IMG/VR virus record: IMGVR_UViG_3300031823_000008
Span: 1-64,000 of that record
Source: a virus
Length of the DNA: 64,000 bases
Strand: one strand, 5' to 3'
Position numbers and translations under genes: made by a program. Shown here in pieces: positions 15,612 through 25,900 of this stretch; position 1 is the first letter of the stretch; each line of letters begins with the position of its first letter. Under the pieces are notes generated by a model. That model saw nothing but the letters and a program-made list of their open reading frames with translations, did no database searches and had not been told where the DNA came from.

Positions 15612-18600
15612 TGGGCGGCTTCACCATACTGACGGGCAAGGAAGGAGCTTCGCCGAAGAAGCCTCTTTTCCTGATCCAGATCACCTCGCCCGATGGAACC
15701 AACGTCTACCTGACCACAGCAGCCTATTACGGCGCGCCGAACATCGTCTACAGCAGCCGGACCTATCTCGCCCGCATTTTGAACGATGACATTCAGGCCA
15801 TCATGGCCATGTCGCCGCAAGGCTATGACTCCGTTTCGGGATTGACTCTCGTCCTCGCAGACGGCGACAAGATGCTGTGGAACACCTACTGCATCCCGCA
15901 TGGCTGGAGAGGCTCGACGGTAGTGCTCACGGCGATCCTGTGGGACATCGTGGCGAATGCCTACTCGACGGATTCGCTGCAATGGGTTTTCATCGGTGGC
16001 AATCCTTCCCATAATCACGCCAAGGGCGAGACGACGTTCGATGCGATCAGCGCCAACAACTTCACCCGGATCAAGCTGCCGAGTGTGCCTTTGGAATTCC
16101 GGTGCCCCTGGGACTTCCCGACGACGCTCGCGGAACGCACGGCGGCGCTGAACGATCCCAGCTCCAACTTTTATCAGTGCGGATATTCGGTGGATGTTTC
16201 GGGCGGCGTCGGGAATTATGCGACAGGGACAACGCCCTTCACCTCATGCGATTTGACGCGGTCAGGCGGTCCCGTCGGCCTATCCACTACCGACCAGTCG
16301 GTAGGCTGCATGGCGCGACTGGGAAATGGTACGGCGTCGGGCTCGCCGGTAGGAAACAGCATCGCCATTGACGGCGATCTTGAGCACGATAAGGCTGGTC
16401 ATTTCACCGCCCGTTTCGGCGGCGTTACCTTCCTTTCGCCTTCGAGCTATCAGGGACGGCAATATCTTACAGGCAACAAGGTATTCGGATTCAACACGCC
16501 GAATGCTGGTATTGCGGGTGCCTTCTATAATTTCGTCGCGGGCTCGCAGTGGGTGAGCGGCCTGGTGCTCGCGCCCTGCGGCGATCCAAATTCCTGGCGC
16601 AGCGAAGTCGCCGTCTGTGTCGCCGCTTTTGGCCCCGCGATTGTTCAACTGGTCGTCGTTAATGGGGTGAAGGTGACCCGTGACAATTCCGACGTGCTCT
16701 TTACATGGCGCTTCGCCGGTGGACCAGGATCAAGCCAAGGCTCCGGAGGCAGAAGCGGCAAGCTCAACGGCGACAAGTATTTCTCGAATCTCCCGGCCGA
16801 GGTCGCAATGGGCGATCCTCACGGCTCGATGTGCGTAATTGAGATTGTGGTTCCGGCCCAGTTGGCGGCTCCAGGGAGCGTGCCGACGGTCGAGGTCCTG
16901 GTGACGTCAGGCCCCATCCTGAGCGTGAATTCCTCGGGCGCTTTCCAATACCTTCCGCCAGGGCTGACCGATGGAGCGGGGACACTTGCGCTGCCTGCGG
17001 CCCACCCTCCCTTCCAATATTTGGAGTTGATGAGCTGGGGAAACATCCTAACCTCGCAGATTGAACCGACGAGCTGGTATAACGCGGCGCAAATCTGCGC
17101 GACCTCGATCAGCTACGTTTCCGCCGATGGCTCGATCCAATACCATCCCCAGTTCAAATCCAGCTTCCAGATAGCCGGGAACCAGCGGCAGACTCTGGCG
17201 CAAATCCTGACGGCGCTCCGCAACAGCGCCAACATGATGGTCGGGCAGAACCCTTTGACGGGCCTGTTCGAGTGCTGGATCCGGCAAACGATGGCGGATC
17301 AGCAGTCCTCTGCCGTACCCGGCTCAAACAGCAGCTCTCCGATGGCTTCGATGACGGCGGCCGGCGGGACTGCCAACGGTTACCCGGCCTATCTTTTCGA
17401 TCCGACCAATATCGAAAAGGACAGCTTCAAAATCACCACCACGAGAATCGAGAGCACCCCTAACACGGTGGCGTGTGGTTTCCAGGACGAAAACAACGCC
17501 TACCAGCAGGATTCGATTACTGAGATCGACCCGGTGTCCTACGCCTACAGCGGCAATCAGGAAGTCGGCGTTCCCGTCCCAATCATCGGCGCGCCGAACT
17601 TCGATCAGCTCACGCGCGTCGCCAACGTGCAGCTCGCCGAAGCGCTCTATGGCAATCCGCGCAACGATCCCGGCGGCACGCTGTACTTCGAGTTCACCAC
17701 CAACCAGCGGGTCTTGCACCTGGCCAACCGCCTCGGCTATATCTGCGCCCTGAGCTGGCCGATGGAAAGTATCGGTGTCAGCACATATCAACCCTGTCGC
17801 CTGCTTTCCCTCAAACCCGATACCGACGGAGAGCACTGGGCAGTCAAGCTGGCTTGGCATAACGACGAGTGGTACACCTACGCCTACGGCCAGAATCCGA
17901 CGCCGTATCAATCGAATCCGCTGCTCGCGCCTCCTCTCCGTCCTCCGTATCCATGGCGGCCTGGTCAAGCAGTCTGGGGCGCAGGCGATGCGCTTTTCCC
18001 CAACCAGGATGGCTTCAGCTTCAATGTCGATACCGGGCAATATCCGGCACAGATCGCGATTACCGGCTCGCTCCCGGTCAATGCGGCGCCGTCAGGTAAT
18101 GCTCCGCTGACTCCCTGGCAAGCGAGTACTCCGAGCACCGGAGGGACGATTCCCCCGGGCACCTACTTCATCGCCTTCTCGACGAATGACGGGCAGGGAC
18201 CGGTCTCCAATTTCGTCACTGCTGTCGTTCTGACTGGCACGAGCACCAACCAAATCGTCGTATCGGGCATCCGCTGGCGCTATGGCACGATGCCGTCGAT
18301 CCTGCCCTATATCGGCACATCCAGCATGAACATGAGGGCCTGCGCCTCGGCAAGCTACGTGGGATCGTCGCCTGATGCTCACGGCAATCCGACCGTCTAC
18401 ACGTTCAGCTCGGTGACTCCGGACGGCCTGGGACTTCCGGACATCAACGCCAGCGAACTGCTGGTCGAGGAATACGGGATCGAGCATGGCGGTGTGTGGG
18501 GCGACGATATCACGTCAGTCACCGGGGCCGTGCTCAGCTTCCCCGAAGTGGCCTGGACTGCGAACCAATGGGCCGGGTATGTCCTCTCGCTCTATTACCG

Positions 18601-19675
18601 CCCTGGTGCGACGCTGCAGCCGGCGTTGAACCTGGTGGTTTCCTCCAGCACCGTGAACACGCTGACGATGGCGTCCACCGGATTCCTGCAAGGCGACGTC
18701 GTGGTGATGCGGATGAAGAGCGGCAACTTCGGCACGGGTAACAACACGGTGGGCGATGCGAACCTGGTCAACTGGTACGCCTCCTCCGGCCTGGTTGTGA
18801 ATGGCGAGATCGGCAACCTCATCCAAGTCATCGCCGGCACGGGAGCCTGGCAGACTCCGAAGTCGATTCAATCCAATACCGCGACCGTTTTCACAATCAA
18901 CGGAACCTTCGACATTGCGCTCGATGCGACCAGCGTCTTCATTGTGCTGGAACCCGGCATCGCCTATTCCTACACTACTCAGGCCTTTACAAATGGAGGC
19001 GGAGGGACTGCCGGCGTAGTCGCGACGACTCCCGCGGTCACCACCCTCGCTCAATCGCTGCTCGTCCAGGTGGCAGTCGTCGATTCGAACGGCAATTCCT
19101 CGCCGATGCAGTATCAGCCGGCGCGCGAGGTCTACATTCCTCCGCAGCCTCTGGCCGGCCTGCCTCGCCTGGTGACAGTCAGCGGCGACCAGGTGGGCTC
19201 CGATGGCACGGTGACCTTCGATACCTCCGGGATTACACAGCCAACCCCCGACATCCTGAACGGCACTATCACGAGCTCGCAGACGACGCTGACTTTGACA
19301 ACGGGGACTAATTCGGTGAACGGTACCCAGATCCTGATCGGCACGGAACGGATTCTGATCCTCGCCGGCGGAGGGACCGTCAATATCACCAACTGCATCC
19401 GCGGCTTCGGAGGGACGACGGCGGCGGCGCATACCTCGGCGGCCGCGATCACTCTTCCCGGCGGCCTGATCTTCACCTTGCTGCCGATCATCGACTGGCC
19501 GGCCTGGATGCTGTCGATGAATAAAGTCACGAACGATATCAATTACGTGGCGCTGGTTTGCAGTGGGAGCGACACGTTCCCATCCGACAACCCCAGTGTT
19601 TCGCTGACCACGATTATTCTGGCTGACACCTCGGCGGATAGAGGGACGAGCGTTCTGAAAGCACCCACCTCATGA
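15611..19675 (+). CDS. tail tip / central hub protein (J-like)
   Basis: 1354 residues. The N-terminal part (about 1-210) resembles the small distal-tail accessory domain with conserved Cys around PLEFRCPWDF and NFYQCGYSVD. Residues about 480-800 look like the baseplate hub core, with ITTTRIESTPNTVACGFQDE and TRVANVQLAEALYGNPRNDPGG. The C-terminal third contains fibronectin-III-like and other beta domains. This protein would close the tail tube and bear receptor-contact parts. Fusion of accessory and hub functions in one chain is notable but seen in other phages. Confidence 0.82.
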   Translation: MGGFTILTGKEGASPKKPLFLIQITSPDGTNVYLTTAAYYGAPNIVYSSRTYLARILNDDIQAIMAMSPQGYDSVSGLTLVLADGDKMLWNTYCIPHGWRGSTVVLTAILWDIVANAYSTDSLQWVFIGGNPSHNHAKGETTFDAISANNFTRIKLPSVPLEFRCPWDFPTTLAERTAALNDPSSNFYQCGYSVDVSGGVGNYATGTTPFTSCDLTRSGGPVGLSTTDQSVGCMARLGNGTASGSPVGNSIAIDGDLEHDKAGHFTARFGGVTFLSPSSYQGRQYLTGNKVFGFNTPNAGIAGAFYNFVAGSQWVSGLVLAPCGDPNSWRSEVAVCVAAFGPAIVQLVVVNGVKVTRDNSDVLFTWRFAGGPGSSQGSGGRSGKLNGDKYFSNLPAEVAMGDPHGSMCVIEIVVPAQLAAPGSVPTVEVLVTSGPILSVNSSGAFQYLPPGLTDGAGTLALPAAHPPFQYLELMSWGNILTSQIEPTSWYNAAQICATSISYVSADGSIQYHPQFKSSFQIAGNQRQTLAQILTALRNSANMMVGQNPLTGLFECWIRQTMADQQSSAVPGSNSSSPMASMTAAGGTANGYPAYLFDPTNIEKDSFKITTTRIESTPNTVACGFQDENNAYQQDSITEIDPVSYAYSGNQEVGVPVPIIGAPNFDQLTRVANVQLAEALYGNPRNDPGGTLYFEFTTNQRVLHLANRLGYICALSWPMESIGVSTYQPCRLLSLKPDTDGEHWAVKLAWHNDEWYTYAYGQNPTPYQSNPLLAPPLRPPYPWRPGQAVWGAGDALFPNQDGFSFNVDTGQYPAQIAITGSLPVNAAPSGNAPLTPWQASTPSTGGTIPPGTYFIAFSTNDGQGPVSNFVTAVVLTGTSTNQIVVSGIRWRYGTMPSILPYIGTSSMNMRACASASYVGSSPDAHGNPTVYTFSSVTPDGLGLPDINASELLVEEYGIEHGGVWGDDITSVTGAVLSFPEVAWTANQWAGYVLSLYYRPGATLQPALNLVVSSSTVNTLTMASTGFLQGDVVVMRMKSGNFGTGNNTVGDANLVNWYASSGLVVNGEIGNLIQVIAGTGAWQTPKSIQSNTATVFTINGTFDIALDATSVFIVLEPGIAYSYTTQAFTNGGGGTAGVVATTPAVTTLAQSLLVQVAVVDSNGNSSPMQYQPAREVYIPPQPLAGLPRLVTVSGDQVGSDGTVTFDTSGITQPTPDILNGTITSSQTTLTLTTGTNSVNGTQILIGTERILILAGGGTVNITNCIRGFGGTTAAAHTSAAAITLPGGLIFTLLPIIDWPAWMLSMNKVTNDINYVALVCSGSDTFPSDNPSVSLTTIILADTSADRGTSVLKAPTS

Positions 19676-19677
19676 AG

Positions 19678-20157
19678 CTATCGACCCATTTCGGATTCGA
19701 TAGCTGCGACGGCGGCCGCAGTCAGTCCGCGATTCTGCCGGGTATGGCGCTCCATGATCTCCACGACGGCCTGAAGGCCAGCAATCTTGTCCCGATGCCG
19801 ATTGTTCAGGCTCTTCACGTAGGCTCGGATCTGTGTCACGGTGCACTTGGCCAGCAGCGGCCTCTTCCCCTCCGGGGTGACGATGCGGCGGGGCACGGGA
19901 AGTTCCAGATCAGGGAAAAGGGGCGCGGTTTCCAACTTCGGGCGCAGTTTCCGGCGTTCCGCGTTGATGATGCGCTCAAGGTGCCGTCTCATGAGAATCC
20001 CGGCCATCGGGCGCAAGGCGTCTTGCCCCTCCTCCAGCCAGATTGTGTCAGCCAGAATAGCTGCCGGCATCTTCGGCCGCAAAATCATATTGTTCCTGAC
20101 GAGTTCAAGGATTTCGGCCTCGATTTCCCCGACAGACCCCGGCTTCGTTTTGCCCAT
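19678..20157 (-). CDS. reverse-strand moron gene, unknown function
   Basis: 159 residues from the ATG at 20157, with GGGAG 11 bp upstream. Predominantly helical and basic, with RRHLERIINAERRKLRP, a central PEGKRPLL segment and a helical C-terminus ending AAIESEMGR. It lies antisense between the hub and fibre genes with its own short upstream region containing a palindrome, the layout of a moron expressed independently, perhaps in the prophage. A DNA-binding or host-modifying role is possible; no family was recognised. Confidence 0.68.
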   Translation of the reverse strand: MGKTKPGSVGEIEAEILELVRNNMILRPKMPAAILADTIWLEEGQDALRPMAGILMRRHLERIINAERRKLRPKLETAPLFPDLELPVPRRIVTPEGKRPLLAKCTVTQIRAYVKSLNNRHRDKIAGLQAVVEIMERHTRQNRGLTAAAVAAIESEMGR

Positions 20158-20250
20158 TTCGGACAGCTCCCTTATTTCGAAATCGAAATTAGTGTAGCGC
20201 CCGGGCCACAGTCTGTAAATCGGCAAAAGGTCCGAAAAAGAACCTGAAAT
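20158..20250 (-). promoter_or_regulatory. upstream region of the reverse-strand moron gene with palindromic sites
   Basis: The perfect palindrome ATTTCGAAAT lies at 20174-20183 and is followed on the forward strand by a second half site TCGAAAT (20183-20189). The stretch is AT-richer than its surroundings. It is a candidate operator/promoter for the 19678-20157 gene; no clear -35/-10 pair was identified. Confidence 0.4.
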
Positions 20251-23200
20251 ATGGCGCGATTCATCCAAGTCAACGGGGCGGGTGCGGCCGGAGCGGCGGG
20301 AAGCGGAAGCACGCCGGCGTCTCTGTCGATCTCGTTTCTCGGGGGCGGCGGCGGCGTAACAACTCCCTATGGCGCGGCGCTCACGGCTCTGGGCGGGGTC
20401 TATCCGTATACCTATTCGATCAGCATCGGAACTCTGCCTGGAGGCCTGAGCCTCAACACCGGGACGGGTGCTATCACCGGCACACCGACAACCGCAGGCA
20501 CTTCCACTTTCACCGGGAAGGTTGTAGATTCGGCCTCGACATCGGCAACGGTGGTTTGCACGATCGTCATCACGGGCGCCGCAGCAGTCCCTTATCAGGT
20601 GGCGCTGACAGAGATCGGGCCCCGGACGCTGGACCTGACCAATCAATCCACCCATACCACGATGCAGGCGGTGGTGGAAGAGACGATTTCCCTCGGTTCG
20701 GCCCTCGGCACCCAATTGCACGTGCAGTTTTCGAGCGATAACGGCGCGACCTGGGGCTATGACCAGATCGTGGCCAGCGATCGCGTGCACATGGACGGCA
20801 CCTCGACATATTGGCAGACCACGGTGAGCGTCGGCGGCGCGCTGGTGTGGGTGCAAACGACGGCGACAAACTGGAAGGCGCGGGCCTGGGCGCTCAACTC
20901 CTTCGTCGATCTGGGCCCCGGAATAGCATCGGCGAATTGCGCGGTCAGCTCGGCTTATTCCGTGGCGTTGATCGGCCCTCCTAGCGCAACCGGCGCAACC
21001 TTGAGCGTGTCCGGCTATACGCTCCTGCCGGCGGATCCGACCAGTGGGGCCCAGCAATGGCAGCAGACCGTGACGATCCAAACCGCGGGCGCGGCGGATC
21101 CGTCCTGCTGGCAGTATCAGCTCACCGGTTTTGGCTGCAACACCTCAGGTACCGGCTACCCTTCCGCGGGCGGCTATCCGGCAGCGACGGAAACGTTGAT
21201 TGCCGGAATCCCGAATGATGGGAACTCGCATTCGATCACCGTCACGGGAGGATATTTCCCCATCGGTTGGACCTACAATTCGGATCGCTTTAAGGTCTAC
21301 GGAATCAGCCGGTCAGCCAACCCGTCCTACTCGCCGAATCTTTTCAACGATCCGACGTATTCTGTCGCGCAGAAGTGGCCGTCGACGCTGACTTATAACA
21401 TCCAGACGTTCGGCCCTCCCGGCAGCACTCCCGGCGTCCTGCAGGTCGGGTTCGCAGTCGGCCTGCCGCAGGTCGGAATCCCTTACTCCTCCGCGGTTTC
21501 GGTCGCCAACGGAAAGGGCCCATACACCTATGCCGTCACCTCCGGCGCATTCCCGTCTGGAGTATCGCTCCTCACGTCCGGGGTGGTCTCCGGCACGCCT
21601 CTGTTCTATTCCACAACCGCCATCACCATCACCGTCACCGATTCGCTCGGAAGCACGGGCACGATATCGGTCACCTTCACTGTCACGACAGCGCTGAATC
21701 CAGTGGGCACCGCGCAGATCACCTCCGTGTCGGCCGCCGTTTCCTTCCTCACCGTAAACACCGACAGCAGTTTCAGCGCGCAGATTGCCGTGACGCCCAC
21801 CTGGAGTGCGAATCTCGGCGTGCAGAGCGTCACTCTTTTCCTGTTCTACCGGCGAAGCGCGCTGTTCAACACTCCCTCCTGGTATTGGCAGGAATACACG
21901 ACGATGTTCGTGAGCACCTCGTCGCCGGCAACGGTCTACATCAACGTTCAGGTGGCAGTGGGCGCATCCTTTACCGCATATGTCGCAGTCGCTCCAGGGC
22001 AGATTAACGGCGATGCCAGCACCGCGCTCGGCACCGTCGGCACCACGGTTCCGGTGACCGGCGCGATTCTCTCCAATAGCTTTTCGCTTGGCGCGGTGAC
22101 TCCCGGAAGTGGAGCCGTTACCGGCGCTGTTGCCTCCGCCGCTCGAAATTTCGTGGATGCGGACGGCGCTCAGGATTGGGAGATTCCCTCCGTCACTGTT
22201 CCGATGCCTGGGTCAGGCAGTCCGAATACCTATTACATTTCACTCACGGGTTACGCGGTCAACAGCTCCGGAGCGGCGGCGCCCACTGCCGATGGCGGCG
22301 TGGAAGTAGAGATTGACCGGTTCTACAATCTGCCGCAGGCCTATACTGCCATCTGCAACACGATCAATTCCTGGGGCTACCAGCCTCGCACGGCAGCGAC
22401 GTTTCATTATTTGCGCCTGCAGCTCTATAGCGTGAATCGCAACGGTATCGGATGGAATGATGTCTCAGGCAACGCCACCAAGCAGGCGGCGCCATGGACC
22501 GGTCTGGGCACGCCTAATAACGATGTGAATTTCGGGGTGGCTCCTCCAGGCGTCCTGGATCCGACCCGGCAGGATCCTTCCCTGCTCAATGGCAGTGTGG
22601 GAACCAATAGCGCTGGAACCTACGGCACCACCAGCCAAGGCTCGGAGATGTTCAGCAATCCGACCTTCGATTCCGAGGACGCAAGCGGGAATCCGTTGGG
22701 CTGGTATATAGGCCCCGCGGCTTCGGTGAACACGAATCCCACGTATACCAAGACCTCACCCAACAGCATTCTGCTGGCGGCATCCGGAGGTGCAGCGCCG
22801 CGCTTCTATCCGGGCACTCCGGGAGTTCCACTCACCAGCGGGACTGTCGGGCTCTTTCCGTGTAACCCTGGAGACCAGCTCGTTGCTTCCGCATGGATCA
22901 TCAGCGATGGATCCGCTTCCGGCATCTTGAGTGGCATTTTCTATTACTACAATGCCAGCGGAGGTTTCGTAGGCCAGAGCGCCGCCTGGACAATATCCGC
23001 GCCTTCAGGCGGAGTTTGGACCCCATTCCAGGGCCCGATCATCACCATCCCTTCTATTTCCGGCCTCGCCTTCTGCCTCGCCGTTCCCGCATGGGTGAAC
23101 GCGGGCGCCGCTGCCGGCAACTGGTACGTGGATAACGTGTCCTGCCAGCGGGCGGCCAGCGCCAGCAATACCAGTCTGGGTTCCGGCCTGAAAGGTGGAA

Positions 23201-24282
23201 CCAACAGCGCCGGCCAGCCCGCCGTCGTTCTCGCCTACGGCGCAGCCCTCACCGACGACGGGACTGGCAAAGCAACAATTCTCGTCAATGTGGGGAGCGC
23301 GCTTTACACCACGACGCTCGGCCTCAATATGTATGTCGCCTCGGATTTCGTGGTGAGCGGAAGCCCTCCGACACTGAACGTAGCGAGCATCAATCTGGCG
23401 AAGTCGGTCGGCTTCGATGTCACTGGCCTGTCGGGTGGCTCGACATTCTCGACCGCCAGTGGGTACCTCGCCCTCACGGCCTTGGCATTAAACAGGCTCG
23501 TGGCCGGCACAGCTTTGTTCACCGCCTCGGCGACGTTCGCGAACTCCTCCTCAAATAACGCCGTTGTGATCGGGTCCGCCGGCGTCACGCTCTGTGACAA
23601 CTACGCGTCGCCCACGACTACCGTCACGGTCACCTCCGGCGGCATCGTGATTACCAAGGGCTCCAACACCGTGCAGGTGAATGCGAGCGCGGTCTCCATT
23701 TTCAGCAGCTCGATGTCTTTGACTGCTACATCGTCGGGCATCGCCATCACCGGCACAAATGCCAGCGTCTCTGTCAGCGCGTCTCTGATCCAGCTCATTT
23801 ATTCCGGCGTTGGCGGAATGAGCATCGCGTCGACGGGCATCAGTATGTCCGCAGGATCCTGCACGCTGACGATAAATGCTTCCAGCATTAACTTCTCGAA
23901 CGGCAGCAGCAGCGTTGTGATTTCGGCTTCATCCGTCGCGATCAGCAACGGGTCTTTCGCTGTAAGCGATGGCACCAATACCCTGACGATCAGTAAGACC
24001 ATCAGCACTGCGTTTGGGACTATTACCGGCATCTATTTTTTCACGTCCGGAAACAACATCGTCATGTATCCCGGAACCATTTATATCGGCGGGCCCAGCG
24101 GCACTTCGGGCGCCTATTTGAATCTCAACGCCACCAACATGCAGATTCGCAGCGGTTCGTCGATATGGGCGGCTACCACCTCGTCGATGACGATGAGCGG
24201 CCTTCCGAGCAGCAACCCCGGAGCCGGATCGAAGCAGTTTTATTACAATCCCGGGACCAACGCCGTGTTCTATGCCCCATAA
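20251..24282 (+). CDS. large tail fibre with Ig-like (He_PIG) domains
   Basis: 1343 residues. Two putative-Ig (He_PIG) domains are recognisable near residues 30-110 and 390-480 by the pattern PYTYSISIGTLPGGLSLN / TGTPTTAGTSTF and FPSGVSLLTSGVVSGTPL. Residues about 800-960 (FDSEDASGNPLGWYIGP onward) look like a carbohydrate-binding beta-sandwich. The last 250 residues are short Ser/Thr/Ile repeats typical of a beta-helical or triple-beta fibre shaft. Probable host-recognition fibre attached to the hub. No signal peptide. Confidence 0.8.
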   Translation: MARFIQVNGAGAAGAAGSGSTPASLSISFLGGGGGVTTPYGAALTALGGVYPYTYSISIGTLPGGLSLNTGTGAITGTPTTAGTSTFTGKVVDSASTSATVVCTIVITGAAAVPYQVALTEIGPRTLDLTNQSTHTTMQAVVEETISLGSALGTQLHVQFSSDNGATWGYDQIVASDRVHMDGTSTYWQTTVSVGGALVWVQTTATNWKARAWALNSFVDLGPGIASANCAVSSAYSVALIGPPSATGATLSVSGYTLLPADPTSGAQQWQQTVTIQTAGAADPSCWQYQLTGFGCNTSGTGYPSAGGYPAATETLIAGIPNDGNSHSITVTGGYFPIGWTYNSDRFKVYGISRSANPSYSPNLFNDPTYSVAQKWPSTLTYNIQTFGPPGSTPGVLQVGFAVGLPQVGIPYSSAVSVANGKGPYTYAVTSGAFPSGVSLLTSGVVSGTPLFYSTTAITITVTDSLGSTGTISVTFTVTTALNPVGTAQITSVSAAVSFLTVNTDSSFSAQIAVTPTWSANLGVQSVTLFLFYRRSALFNTPSWYWQEYTTMFVSTSSPATVYINVQVAVGASFTAYVAVAPGQINGDASTALGTVGTTVPVTGAILSNSFSLGAVTPGSGAVTGAVASAARNFVDADGAQDWEIPSVTVPMPGSGSPNTYYISLTGYAVNSSGAAAPTADGGVEVEIDRFYNLPQAYTAICNTINSWGYQPRTAATFHYLRLQLYSVNRNGIGWNDVSGNATKQAAPWTGLGTPNNDVNFGVAPPGVLDPTRQDPSLLNGSVGTNSAGTYGTTSQGSEMFSNPTFDSEDASGNPLGWYIGPAASVNTNPTYTKTSPNSILLAASGGAAPRFYPGTPGVPLTSGTVGLFPCNPGDQLVASAWIISDGSASGILSGIFYYYNASGGFVGQSAAWTISAPSGGVWTPFQGPIITIPSISGLAFCLAVPAWVNAGAAAGNWYVDNVSCQRAASASNTSLGSGLKGGTNSAGQPAVVLAYGAALTDDGTGKATILVNVGSALYTTTLGLNMYVASDFVVSGSPPTLNVASINLAKSVGFDVTGLSGGSTFSTASGYLALTALALNRLVAGTALFTASATFANSSSNNAVVIGSAGVTLCDNYASPTTTVTVTSGGIVITKGSNTVQVNASAVSIFSSSMSLTATSSGIAITGTNASVSVSASLIQLIYSGVGGMSIASTGISMSAGSCTLTINASSINFSNGSSSVVISASSVAISNGSFAVSDGTNTLTISKTISTAFGTITGIYFFTSGNNIVMYPGTIYIGGPSGTSGAYLNLNATNMQIRSGSSIWAATTSSMTMSGLPSSNPGAGSKQFYYNPGTNAVFYAP

Positions 24283-24295
24283 AGGAAAGCTTTAG

Positions 24296-24652
24296 ATGAA
24301 AACTTTGACGGTCACATTCGAGCAGCGCATCAAGCTTTTGGGCATTCTCGGAAGCATTACCGGACCCCTGGGAAGGATCGCGCCCCTCCTGCAGGTATGG
24401 GAGAAGGTAAAGTTCAGCGAGGACGAGTTCAAGAAAATCAAAGTGGAGCAACAGGCGCCGGGCGTAGTGACCTATACGCCTCCCTATCCGTTATTCGGGT
24501 TTCTTCGCGTCCAGATTGAAGACGCGCAGGCATCGGCTGTGGTCTTGGAATTCGATCAGTTCCAGGGATTCAAAGTTACGGATATCGGCTGGGTCGAAGA
24601 CGTGCGCAAACAGTTGACCACTGAAAGCCAGGAAATGGCGAAGGAGGCTTAG
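24296..24652 (+). CDS. hypothetical protein following the tail fibre
   Basis: 118 residues; AAAGGAAAG precedes the ATG. The N-terminus is helical and amphipathic (FEQRIKLLGILGSITG), the middle proline/tyrosine-rich and the end helical. It overlaps the next GTG start by one base. Perhaps a fibre chaperone or regulator; no family was recognised. Confidence 0.7.
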   Translation: MKTLTVTFEQRIKLLGILGSITGPLGRIAPLLQVWEKVKFSEDEFKKIKVEQQAPGVVTYTPPYPLFGFLRVQIEDAQASAVVLEFDQFQGFKVTDIGWVEDVRKQLTTESQEMAKEA

Positions 24653-25899
24653 TGCCAGTCGGACTTGAAAACATCATCACGTTATTCGGAGGGGGCGCGG
24701 CGTTCAGCGCTACTGTGTCAGGCGGCGGCATCGCCACGGTTCCGATTCTGCGCGGCGGGTGCTATTACGCCGCGGCGCCGACTCTGGCCGCCGTACCGAA
24801 TGGGGGCGACGTCATCACGACACCGGCGGTGCTCACAGCCGTATTAACGAACGGTGTCGTTACCGGCGTGACAATCGGCGTTGCCGGAGTCGGATACGCA
24901 CATGTTCCTACCATTACGGTCACACTCGCCGTGGGTGCCTCCTCGCTGATCAACTCCTTCATGAGCACCGACGCTCTGTATTCCGTCGAGCAATACCGTC
25001 AGGCCCAGACGGCATGGACCACCGTCGGCGGAATCTCGGTGTTCGCCCCCATCTATCCCGATGTCCCGTCAATGATGATTGCCGCGATCAGGGATAACGT
25101 CGTCACTCCGGCGCTCAAAATGTTCCCGACCGGTCCCGTCGTCATGGCTCAAGCAGTGGCGACATCTGCAGTTGTGACCGTGGAGAGCCTCATTACCGGC
25201 TCCCTGGCGACGCCGATCGTTCCCATCCAGTCTGTGGCTGGCTCAACCGCACCCGGAAGCACCACGGCCTCCCTGAGCCTCGCGGCGGCGACCTACAGCG
25301 ACACGCTCATTGTCTGCATCAGCACCGCGGCAACCTCAGCGCCGGCGACTGTGACCTCGATCGTTTGCAGCAATGTCGTGTTTACCCGAGTTTCGAATAA
25401 ATCGAGTCTGGATACCCTCTGGGGCGGGTACCTGAATCTGGAAGTTTGGGCGGGCACGGTAAACGGCAGCCTCTCAGGTACTTCCATCGCCGTCACATTT
25501 TCCCTCGCAACCGATACCTATTACACCGAGATGACGGCCGCGGAATTCAGCGGAGTCGCCTTCCAGCAGTCCGGATCCTCGGCGGCGCCGGAGATCGACG
25601 GTGCGCCCGTGCAATTCCAAATTCAGACGAGCCTCTCCGCCGTCACGGTGGGCCCATATTTCAATACCGACCCGTCGGATCTGATCTTCGCCGTCCTGCA
25701 AGCTGACATTGCCGGCCCTCCGACCACGCCCGCGGGATTCACCGCTCTGGCCAGCGGGGTCCATTCCGGCTCCTGGGGCCTCTGGCCGGTCTTCCAGGTT
25801 GCCGGCGTGATCGGTTCCTTCTCGCCGGACTGGTCAGGTGGCTTCGGGGGCGGGGCGACCGATGCGTGCGCGATCGTCGTCGGGTTCCCGGGCGCTTAA
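24652..25899 (+). CDS. probable tail fibre/appendage protein
   Basis: 415 residues from GTG 24652. Almost entirely beta, rich in Val, Thr, Ala and Gly, with repeated parallel-strand-like stretches in the first 110 residues (GVVTGVTIGVAGVGYAHVPTITVTL) and a C-terminal jelly-roll-like region. It sits between the fibre and the exported spike cluster and lacks a signal peptide. Probable fibre component. Confidence 0.65.
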   Translation: MPVGLENIITLFGGGAAFSATVSGGGIATVPILRGGCYYAAAPTLAAVPNGGDVITTPAVLTAVLTNGVVTGVTIGVAGVGYAHVPTITVTLAVGASSLINSFMSTDALYSVEQYRQAQTAWTTVGGISVFAPIYPDVPSMMIAAIRDNVVTPALKMFPTGPVVMAQAVATSAVVTVESLITGSLATPIVPIQSVAGSTAPGSTTASLSLAAATYSDTLIVCISTAATSAPATVTSIVCSNVVFTRVSNKSSLDTLWGGYLNLEVWAGTVNGSLSGTSIAVTFSLATDTYYTEMTAAEFSGVAFQQSGSSAAPEIDGAPVQFQIQTSLSAVTVGPYFNTDPSDLIFAVLQADIAGPPTTPAGFTALASGVHSGSWGLWPVFQVAGVIGSFSPDWSGGFGGGATDACAIVVGFPGA

Positions 25900-25900
25900 C

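Noticed and set aside
20158-21081. Upstream extension of the reverse frame 19678-21081 to 467 residues
   Set aside because: Only the last 159 residues have a ribosome binding site and natural composition; the rest is antisense to the tail fibre.
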